Positions 21,957 to 28,669 of a stretch of DNA of 33,412 bases are shown in pieces (the stretch's first letter is position 1; each line of letters begins with the position of its first letter). Source of the DNA: an uncultured Collinsella sp. (lineage in GTDB: Bacteria > Actinomycetota > Coriobacteriia > Coriobacteriales > Coriobacteriaceae); contig UQIV01000025.1 in the NCBI GenBank assembly GCA_900541205.1, positions 1-33,412 of the forward strand, in the 5' to 3' direction. Below the pieces are notes generated by a model. That model was not told where the DNA came from and did not search any database. It saw only the letters and a list, made by a program, of their open reading frames with translations. The position numbers and the translations under genes are program-made.

Positions 21957-22649
21957 CTAAACCGCACATTCCTCGCATTCGGCATCGAGACGTGCCTTAA
22001 CGGCATCGGCGGCGATGTGATACGAGAAGCCCTTGCCCATCAAAAACCGAACCAGTTTTTCGAATCCGCGCGTCTCTGGAACACGCCGCTTGGCGAGCAG
22101 GGCTGACGCACGCGCCAAATCGTCTTCGACGGCAAAAAAATCCTCGGGATAACCGGGAATGTCATCGAGCACGACATGACGGCGCTTGAGCTCGGTCTCG
22201 ATTTTACGCCGTCCCCAACCGCGCCGCTTGCGTTCCTCGATAAAGTACGAGCAAAAGCGGTTCTCGTCTAAAAAGCGATACTCGGTGGCGCGCTCGACGG
22301 CGAAATCGATCGCGGGCTGGTGAAAGCCGTAGCGAGCCAGCTTGTCACGGACCTCACCCGTCGCATGGTCGCGGCGCGATAACATCTCGGTCACCATGGT
22401 AAGTGCACATTTACGCTCGATGAGCTGCACCGCCTCACGAAAGTTATCCCAATCGCAGGGCAGATCGGGGCGATTTTTGACATACAGGCGCGCGACCCGC
22501 ACAGGAATCCAAATGGACCGCTCAAAACCGCCCTCAAGCTCACAATCGATATGTGCGCAAGGCTTTTTGGACGCATACCCGCTCGAGAACGAGGAGGCCG
22601 CCTTCTTATCGGGAAAGACGACCGTGGCCTCGGTCACCGTATACGACAT
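21957..22649 (-). CDS. recX: Regulatory protein RecX
   Basis: 230 residues. The helical repeats typical of RecX are visible in the second half: ALTMVTEMLSRRDHATGEVR, KLARYGF, then RFLDENRFCSYFIEERKRRGWG and RRKIETELKRR. RecX binds RecA filaments and limits their activity. It starts 11 bases after the recA stop, so the two share a transcript that is induced by DNA damage. The ribosome site is weak, which would keep RecX below RecA. The N-terminal 75 residues are less conserved. Confidence 0.92.
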   Translation of the reverse strand: MSYTVTEATVVFPDKKAASSFSSGYASKKPCAHIDCELEGGFERSIWIPVRVARLYVKNRPDLPCDWDNFREAVQLIERKCALTMVTEMLSRRDHATGEVRDKLARYGFHQPAIDFAVERATEYRFLDENRFCSYFIEERKRRGWGRRKIETELKRRHVVLDDIPGYPEDFFAVEDDLARASALLAKRRVPETRGFEKLVRFLMGKGFSYHIAADAVKARLDAECEECAV

Positions 22650-22660
22650 GAGCGTAACCG

Positions 22661-23809
22661 CTACTCGTCGTCATCATCGAGCATGGCGGAACCATCGATG
22701 GCGTAAAGCTCGTCAAACTCCTCAGGCGCAGGCTGATCGGTCAGCTCGACCTCGGACGGAGCATCGTCATCAAACTCAAGTCCGCAGGCAAGGCGGACCT
22801 TATGCTCAATCTCGTCGGCGCAATCGGGGTGTTCGCGCAGGAACGCCTTGGCGGCCTCGCGGCCGTTGCCGAGCTTGTCCTCGCCATAGGCAAACCAGGA
22901 GCCCATCTTCTTGCAGATGCCGCACTCGACAGCCATGTCCAGAATTGAGCCTTCCTTAGAGATGCCCGTACCGTACATGATGTCGAACTCAGCAGAACGG
23001 AACGGGGCCGCCACCTTGTTCTTAACGACCTTGGCGCGCACGCGATTACCGATAACCTCATCCTTAAGCTTAATGCTGTCGATACGGCGAATGTCGATAC
23101 GCACCGAAGAGAAGAACTTAAGGGCGCGGCCGCCCGTCGTAGTCTCGGGGTTGCCGAACATGACGCCGATCTTCTCACGCAACTGGTTAATGAAGATGCA
23201 CGTCGTGTTGGACTTGGACAGCGAGCCGGCGAGCTTGCGAAGCGCTTGGCTCATCAGGCGAGCCTGAAGACCGACCGTAGTATCGCCGATTTCTCCCTCG
23301 ATCTCGGCACGCGGGGTCAGCGCGGCGACGGAGTCGACGACGATGGCATCGATGGCGCCGGAACGCACGAGCATGTCAACAATCTCGAGCGCCTGCTCGC
23401 CCGTATCGGGCTGAGAAATGAGCACCTCGTCGATATCCACGCCGATGCGCGCGGCATACGTGGGATCGAGCGCATGCTCGGCATCGATAAATGCCACGAC
23501 GCCACCCATTGCCTGGGCCTCGGCCAGGATCTCGAGCGAAAGCGTCGTCTTACCGGAGGACTCGGGACCGTAAATCTCGACGATACGGCCGCGCGGCACG
23601 CCGCCGATACCAAGCGCGGCATCGAGGGCCAGAGCGCCCGTGGGAATGGCCTCGACCTCGAGCTCGGGACCACCGTCGCCGTACCTCATGATGGAACCCT
23701 GGCCGAATTTCTTCTCGATCTCGGCCTTGGTGGTGGCGATCATCTCATCGCGCTCTTTACCCGTCGTGCGAGCATGGACGGTACGTACGGGACCTGAATT
23801 CTTGGCCAT
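22661..23809 (-). CDS. recA: Recombinase RecA
   Basis: 382 residues from MAKNSGPVRTV with GAGGAGGG upstream; an earlier in-frame start at 23830 would include the ribosome site. The Walker A motif GPESSGKT is at 81-88, about 15 residues later than in E. coli, so there is a short N-terminal extension. Further landmarks are the Walker B region (IVVDSVAAL), loop L1 and L2 segments (NQLREKIGVMFGNPETTTGG) and an acidic C-terminal tail. RecA promotes strand exchange and LexA cleavage. A LexA box lies within the promoter spacer. Confidence 0.98.
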   Translation of the reverse strand: MAKNSGPVRTVHARTTGKERDEMIATTKAEIEKKFGQGSIMRYGDGGPELEVEAIPTGALALDAALGIGGVPRGRIVEIYGPESSGKTTLSLEILAEAQAMGGVVAFIDAEHALDPTYAARIGVDIDEVLISQPDTGEQALEIVDMLVRSGAIDAIVVDSVAALTPRAEIEGEIGDTTVGLQARLMSQALRKLAGSLSKSNTTCIFINQLREKIGVMFGNPETTTGGRALKFFSSVRIDIRRIDSIKLKDEVIGNRVRAKVVKNKVAAPFRSAEFDIMYGTGISKEGSILDMAVECGICKKMGSWFAYGEDKLGNGREAAKAFLREHPDCADEIEHKVRLACGLEFDDDAPSEVELTDQPAPEEFDELYAIDGSAMLDDDDE

Positions 23810-23839
23810 GAATAGCCCTCCTCTTAACAACCTGCATCG

Positions 23840-23868
23840 ATAATAAACGAACGGCTGTTCGTGGTCAA
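23840..23868 (-). promoter_or_regulatory. recA promoter
   Basis: On the - strand TTGACC (23868-23863) and TATTAT (23845-23840) are 17 bp apart. The LexA box at 23848-23861 fills the spacer, so LexA would block polymerase directly. Confidence 0.72.
23848..23861. promoter_or_regulatory. LexA (SOS) box of recA
   Basis: CGAAC-GGCT-GTTCG has perfectly symmetrical half-sites and matches the boxes found before lexA. Confidence 0.85.
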
Positions 23869-24035
23869 CCGTTCAGGCCAATCATATACAGGCAGTCTTT
23901 CCAAAACCCAACCAAACGCCGACCAAACACTGACCGAATGCTTGACCACAAAGGAACAAATAAGAGCAAGGAAGGCAAGAATACGTCTACAACCAGCGCA
24001 AACGCCAAATGAGCCTAAGGTCCCTATCTCCACAA

Positions 24036-24059
24036 TTAAGGGGCCCGGAGGCCCCTTAA
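24036..24059. terminator. Terminator after cinA
   Basis: A 10-bp perfect stem (24036-24045 with 24050-24059) with a 4-base loop lies 7 bases after the cinA stop codon. The T-run on the - strand is short (TTAATTG). Confidence 0.65.
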
Positions 24060-24066
24060 AACACGT

Positions 24067-24597
24067 CTATTCCATAGAATCGAGCACGCAGACAATGCGA
24101 CCCAGTGCCTCCGCGACCGCATGGGCACGAACACACGAACGGTCGCCCTCATAGTGGCAGCGCACAGAGTCCACGACCGGCACTCCCCCATCGGCGGAAC
24201 GATGCGCCCAGCCAATATAGAAAGTGCCTGCAGGATCGTCCTCAGTACCACCGCCGGGGCCGGCATAACCCGTTGCGCTCACTGCAATATCACTCTGGTA
24301 CAGCTCCAGCGAACCCACCGACATCTCGCGCGCGGTCTGATGCGACACCGCGGTATAGCGGTCGAGCGTCTCCTGCTCAACACCCAGCACGCGATGCTTA
24401 ATCTCGTCGCAGTAGGTCACCGCACCGCCACGCAGCACCGCCGAGGCGCCCGAGATATCGGCAATCGTCGAGGCGATCATACCCGCCGTCAGCGACTCGG
24501 CCGTCGAAACCGTCATACCCCGAGCGCTCGCGCGCTCGACGATATCGCGCGCCAGCTCCTCGTTATGCGCGGAAATCTGTTCAAAAGAGTCCGTCAT
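24067..24597 (-). CDS. CinA C-terminal domain protein (nicotinamide-nucleotide amidase)
   Basis: 176 residues, equal to the C-terminal domain of CinA alone; the N-terminal molybdopterin-like domain of full-length CinA is absent. Key segments are VSTAESLTAGMIASTIADISGAS, broken here as VSTAESLTAG and MIASTIADISGAS, then GGAVTYCDEIKHRVLGV and SATGYAGPGGGT. The enzyme deamidates nicotinamide mononucleotide, a step in NAD recycling. It starts 12 bases after pgsA on the same strand and precedes recA, the same order as in many Gram-positive bacteria, where cinA is co-expressed with recA. Confidence 0.92.
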   Translation of the reverse strand: MTDSFEQISAHNEELARDIVERASARGMTVSTAESLTAGMIASTIADISGASAVLRGGAVTYCDEIKHRVLGVEQETLDRYTAVSHQTAREMSVGSLELYQSDIAVSATGYAGPGGGTEDDPAGTFYIGWAHRSADGGVPVVDSVRCHYEGDRSCVRAHAVAEALGRIVCVLDSME

Positions 24598-24609
24598 ACC
24601 TACCAGGAC

Positions 24610-25248
24610 CTAGACCGAAAAGACGATCTTGCGGCAGTTCCAGAAGTACTGGGCGCCCGAGATAACGGTCAAGACAACGGCAACGGCGTACAGGAAGCGC
24701 GACACCGAGTAGATGCCGAGCGTCAGGGCCACCGGGCCAAGGTGCAAGCCGGCCATCGCAAAAACGCACAGGTAACCGCAGATGGAGACCATCGTGGTTG
24801 CCGTCTTGTACTTGCCGAGCTTATCGGCCGCAACGACCACGCCGGCGGCACTCGCAACCATGCGCAGGGCGCTCACCAGCAGCTCACGGAATAGGATAAT
24901 GAACACGGACCACACGGTCACCGCGCCAAAATCCAAGAACAGCAGCAGGGCCGAGAACACCAGTAGCTTGTCGGCGATGGGGTCCAAGAACTTACCGAAG
25001 TCGGTGATCTCGTTGCGCGAGCGCGCCAGATAACCGTCGACCTTATCGGTGCACGACAGGATCACATACAGAATGAAGGCAGCGGCGGCGAGCGGGCCGT
25101 CGAAGATGCTCCAATCCGTACCGGCAACGCTCGAGTGAGACAGCGCCGACACGATCATAAACACCGGAATAAAGACAATGCGCACGCACGTCACGATGTT
25201 GGCGGGCGTCCAGACACTCGTCAGTTCCTTATTGCTCTCGTTAGCCAC
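24610..25248 (-). CDS. pgsA: CDP-diacylglycerol-glycerol-3-phosphate 3-phosphatidyltransferase
   Basis: 212 residues from a GTG start with AGGAG 8 bases upstream; the ribosome site overlaps the rimO stop. The family signature D-KV-DG-YL-AR, eight residues, G-KFL-D-PIA-D is complete (about 68-94), and WTPANIVTCVRIVFIP near the N-terminus is typical of PgsA. The membrane enzyme makes phosphatidylglycerophosphate for phosphatidylglycerol and cardiolipin. Its place between rimO and cinA matches the conserved Gram-positive order, which makes it the main candidate, compared with the related protein at 3647-4351. Confidence 0.95.
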   Translation of the reverse strand: MANESNKELTSVWTPANIVTCVRIVFIPVFMIVSALSHSSVAGTDWSIFDGPLAAAAFILYVILSCTDKVDGYLARSRNEITDFGKFLDPIADKLLVFSALLLFLDFGAVTVWSVFIILFRELLVSALRMVASAAGVVVAADKLGKYKTATTMVSICGYLCVFAMAGLHLGPVALTLGIYSVSRFLYAVAVVLTVISGAQYFWNCRKIVFSV

Positions 25249-25257
25249 GACGCTCTC

Positions 25258-26607
25258 CTACTCCACAACATGACCGATAAGCTCATAGCAGAAGCTATCG
25301 GTAAACTCGACGGTCAGAATATCGCCCACGGACGCCTCGCTGGCGTCCAGATGCACCGCACCATCGGAATCGGGCGCCTGGAACCAGGCATGGCCGATCA
25401 GCTCGGCGCCATCCTCGGTCTCTTCGATACCGTCGACGATCACCTGGGCGCGCTCGCCCACATGTGCGGCGGTGGCGGCAAAACCGAGCGACTCGGCCAG
25501 GTCCATGGCCTCCTGGGCGCGCTCGAGCTTGACCTCTTCGTCGACCTGACCCTCCATCTTAGCGGCCAGGCTGCCCTCCTCCTGCGAGTAGGCAAAGACG
25601 CTCGTGTAGTCAAAGCCGACGGTGTCCATAAAGTCGATAAGGTCGCGGAACTCGTCGTCGGTCTCGGTCGGGAAGCCGACCATGGCCGTGGAACGGATCA
25701 CGATGCCGGGGATACGCTCACGAAGGTCGCGGAACAGATCCTCGAGCTCCTGGCGCGAACCGGAGCGACGCATGGCCTTGAGGATGCGAGCGTCGCAGTG
25801 CTGCACGGGGATATCGATATAGGGCAGCACCTCGGGCGTATCACGAATGGTCTCAATGAGCTCGTCAGTCATGCCCTCGGGCTGTAAGTAGAGAACACGG
25901 ACCCAGACGTTGTGCGGGCGCACGGCCTCGGCGACGGCACGCAGCAGCTGCGCCAGATTGCGCGGCGAGCCCTCAGCGACGTCCTCGTCGGCAAAGTCGG
26001 TGCCCCAAATACCCGTGTCCTGGCCGATCAGCACGATCTCGCGCACACCGCCGGCAACCAGGTCGCGCACCTCGGAGATAATGCTCTCGGCATTGCGCGA
26101 ATGATAGCGACCGCGAATATAGGGAATCATGCAGAAGCTGCAAAAACGATTGCAGCCATCGGAAATCTTGACGTAGGCGACAGCGCCCTCGACAGTACGC
26201 TTGACCTGCGGAATATAGGCTGCGATCTCACGCTCGACACCCAGCACGCCATCGATGACCGCCACGATGCCGTCCTCCTCGTCAGCCTTCACAAAGGCAG
26301 CGACCTCGGGCAGCTCATCAGGCAGGTCGTCGCCATAGCGCGACGGCACGCAGCCGCACATGACGATGGGGCAAGAACGAACGCCGTCCTGAACCTCGTT
26401 GGCGAGCTCGAGCGTGGTCTCGATGCTCTCGGACGTTGCGGAGGCGAGGAACGAGCATGTATTGACGATGGCGATATCGGCATCCTGCGGGTCGAATGCT
26501 TCCTCGTAGCCTGCGGCGGTCAAAAGAGAACGCATGCGGTCGGTGTCAACCTCGTTCTTAGCGCACCCGAGGGTGATGTAGAGCACGGAGCCCAACGGTG
26601 TATCCAT
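25258..26607 (-). CDS. rimO: Ribosomal protein uS12 methylthiotransferase
   Basis: 449 residues. The N-terminal cluster cysteines are in LGCAKNEVD, NTCSFL and CGCVPSR, the radical-SAM motif is CNRFCSFC, and a TRAM domain ends the protein (about 385-449). LGCAKNxVD is the mark of RimO rather than MiaB. The enzyme methylthiolates an aspartate of ribosomal protein S12. It starts 27 bases after the yajQ stop; the nearest AAGGA is about 12 bases from the ATG, a loose fit. pgsA follows 9 bases after its stop. Confidence 0.96.
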   Translation of the reverse strand: MDTPLGSVLYITLGCAKNEVDTDRMRSLLTAAGYEEAFDPQDADIAIVNTCSFLASATSESIETTLELANEVQDGVRSCPIVMCGCVPSRYGDDLPDELPEVAAFVKADEEDGIVAVIDGVLGVEREIAAYIPQVKRTVEGAVAYVKISDGCNRFCSFCMIPYIRGRYHSRNAESIISEVRDLVAGGVREIVLIGQDTGIWGTDFADEDVAEGSPRNLAQLLRAVAEAVRPHNVWVRVLYLQPEGMTDELIETIRDTPEVLPYIDIPVQHCDARILKAMRRSGSRQELEDLFRDLRERIPGIVIRSTAMVGFPTETDDEFRDLIDFMDTVGFDYTSVFAYSQEEGSLAAKMEGQVDEEVKLERAQEAMDLAESLGFAATAAHVGERAQVIVDGIEETEDGAELIGHAWFQAPDSDGAVHLDASEASVGDILTVEFTDSFCYELIGHVVE

Positions 26608-26634
26608 GTTGGAGAGCGGTCCTTTCGATTGATA

Positions 26635-27132
26635 TTAGCGGTAGTTGGTGAACTGCAGCGGCTGGCCGTAGTCCTGGTCGCGCAGGAACTGGATCACGGT
26701 CTGCAACGCGTCCTTCGAAGCAGAGGAAACACGCAGCTTGTCGGCCTCGATGGTCACCTTGACCTTGAGCTTTTGGTCCTTGATGTCCTTGTTGATCTTC
26801 TTGGCGGTCGCCTGGTCGATACCCTCGACGATATGGCCGAACACGCGCACGGTGCCGCCCGATGCCGCCTGCGGAGCATCCCACGAGACAGCCTTGAGGT
26901 CGATGCCGCGCTTGATGAGCTTGGAGCTCAGCACGTCGATAATCTGCTTGGAGACAAAGTCGGCCGGGGCGTTGATCGTAAAGAGCTTGTCGCCCTTCGA
27001 AAGCTCGATCGTGGCGCCGGAATCCTTAAGGTCATAGCGCTGGGAAATCTCGCGCGTGGTCTGCTGGAAGGCGTTGTCGACCTCTTGCATGTTGACCTCG
27101 GACACGACGTCGAAGCTGGAATCTTTAGCCAT
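26635..27132 (-). CDS. YajQ family nucleotide-binding protein
   Basis: 165 residues from MAKDSSFDVVSEVNMQEV with AAAGGA 6 bases upstream; the frame open to 27303 overlaps the rodZ gene and is not used. The sequence covers both RNP-like halves of the family (SFDVVSE, DNAFQQTTREISQRYDLK; then KVTIEADKLRVSSASKDALQ and the C-terminal LQFTNYR). YajQ proteins bind nucleic acids, and in some bacteria cyclic di-GMP; the role here is not known. It lies in the ftsK-rodZ-yajQ-rimO run. Confidence 0.95.
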   Translation of the reverse strand: MAKDSSFDVVSEVNMQEVDNAFQQTTREISQRYDLKDSGATIELSKGDKLFTINAPADFVSKQIIDVLSSKLIKRGIDLKAVSWDAPQAASGGTVRVFGHIVEGIDQATAKKINKDIKDQKLKVKVTIEADKLRVSSASKDALQTVIQFLRDQDYGQPLQFTNYR

Positions 27133-27157
27133 GATGTTTCCTTTCGCGTACGAGCGG

Positions 27158-28669
27158 CTAGTAGCTATCGTACGAATAGTCGGTAGAATCGGTGGGCGTC
27201 TGACCGTCAGTTGAGGTATCGGCGCCATCCGTGGACTGGGCATCGGTACCATCGGTGGCATCGGTACCATCGGTGGTGTCGGTACCATCAGAACTTTCAC
27301 CATTCTCGGAATCAGTCGTCTCCTTCTTGGGAACGGTGATCGTCACACGCGCCACGCCCGAGGTCTTGGTATCGTAACGGACCTTTTCACCGTTCTTGGT
27401 AACGGTGACATCGGAAGGCTTGGACGTGGTGATCTCGATCGAGGACTCGGGCGTGTACTCCTGCTCAAAGGGGCCAGTCGCCTGGGCGCCATAGACCGAC
27501 TTGCCGTCGACCTTGACCTCAATCCACGCGGTCTTTCCCTTGGCAACGGAAACTTTGACCTTCGTGACCTCGTTCTCTTCCTTCTTAGCCGTCGTCTTGG
27601 TAGCGTCCGAATCAGTCGACTCATCCGTCGGCTCATCGGTGTCTTCGTCCTCGTCGACCGTTTCGGTCTTCTTAGAAGACTTCTTGGTCGTCGTCTTGGT
27701 AGCAGTGGGCGTCTCGGGCGTGGTCTCGGGCGCCGAAGATGCGCAGCCGCGCAGAAGCACCACGATGAGCACGATCAGCAGCAACGCCACGGCACCGATG
27801 CCGGCGTAGACGATACGCGGATCGAGCCCGTTGTTTTGAGGAGTACGGGATCCGCCGCGTCCACGACCGGAACTGCTGCGGCCGCCTCCCTGAGGCATAC
27901 GACCACGATTGCCATCGGAACGGCCGCGATAGCCACCCTGGCCCTGAAGGCTACGCTGACCCGAGCGGGGCGCAAGCTCACCGCGGCCTTGATAGCCACG
28001 CTGGACCGAACGCGGAGCCGAAGAGCGCTGGCCATACGGCTGTGATTGAGAGCGAAGACGCGGCGTCACCTGCGTGGTATCGGCATCCGCATAGCCACCG
28101 CGAGAGCGTCCCGTAGAGGCACCACGGTAACCGCGATCGCAATAACCGCCGTCGCCGTAGCCGGCACGAGGGTCACGCGCCACGCCGCGAGCAGCGGGAA
28201 GTGCACGGTCCTCGGGCATCGGCGTACTGCGGAACCGGTCACGCTGTGAGCGAATCTCCTCGCCCGAACCCGTCTCGGTAATATAACCGGCCTGCTGAGG
28301 ACGCTGTCCATAGCGGGTCGAACGACCGCCCTGAACCATCAGGAAGCGCCCGTTATCGACCGAGGAACGCGAATTGACGTAGCCGGCGGCGTCCTGAAAA
28401 CGACCGCCCTGCTGCGACGTCTCGCGTTCGTATGCCATCAGGTCGTCAAAGTAGGCATTGACGACCTCGCGCGGATTGAGGCCCAAAAAGCGAGCATAGC
28501 TCGAAATCATGCCCTGCGCATAGCCACGCGGCGGCATCGAAGCAAAGTTACCGGTCTCGAAAAACTCGATGATCTGCGGCCTGATTTTGATGGTGTTGGC
28601 GACCTGCTGAATGGAAAGGCCCATTCGGCGACGCTGCTCGAGCAGCATGTCACCAAAGCGTGCAGCCAT
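27158..28669 (-). CDS. RodZ-like helix-turn-helix membrane protein with RG-rich linker
   Basis: 503 residues. A cytoplasmic helix-turn-helix of the RodZ/HTH_25 type (5-80: LLEQRRRMGLSIQQVANTIK and PRGYAQGMISSYARFLG) is followed by a disordered stretch (about 85-280) strongly enriched in Arg and Gly between 165 and 275, one membrane span (286-306), an acidic Thr/Lys linker and an outer beta domain (about 370-450) of the DUF4115 kind. The last 50 residues repeat Asp-Gly-Thr units. RodZ links MreB to the wall-elongation machinery; MreB is not visible here. The ATG overlaps the ftsK stop by one base (TGATG), and the ribosome site GGAGG is within ftsK. Confidence 0.85.
   Translation of the reverse strand: MAARFGDMLLEQRRRMGLSIQQVANTIKIRPQIIEFFETGNFASMPPRGYAQGMISSYARFLGLNPREVVNAYFDDLMAYERETSQQGGRFQDAAGYVNSRSSVDNGRFLMVQGGRSTRYGQRPQQAGYITETGSGEEIRSQRDRFRSTPMPEDRALPAARGVARDPRAGYGDGGYCDRGYRGASTGRSRGGYADADTTQVTPRLRSQSQPYGQRSSAPRSVQRGYQGRGELAPRSGQRSLQGQGGYRGRSDGNRGRMPQGGGRSSSGRGRGGSRTPQNNGLDPRIVYAGIGAVALLLIVLIVVLLRGCASSAPETTPETPTATKTTTKKSSKKTETVDEDEDTDEPTDESTDSDATKTTAKKEENEVTKVKVSVAKGKTAWIEVKVDGKSVYGAQATGPFEQEYTPESSIEITTSKPSDVTVTKNGEKVRYDTKTSGVARVTITVPKKETTDSENGESSDGTDTTDGTDATDGTDAQSTDGADTSTDGQTPTDSTDYSYDSY

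Noticed and set aside
25912..27186. 424-codon open frame on the + strand
   Set aside because: Antisense to rimO and yajQ, both well-supported genes.
27230..27300. Imperfect tandem repeats of GGTACCATCGGTGG type
   Set aside because: They encode the Asp-Gly-Thr repeats at the C-terminus of the RodZ-like protein, so they are explained as coding low complexity, not a separate DNA element.
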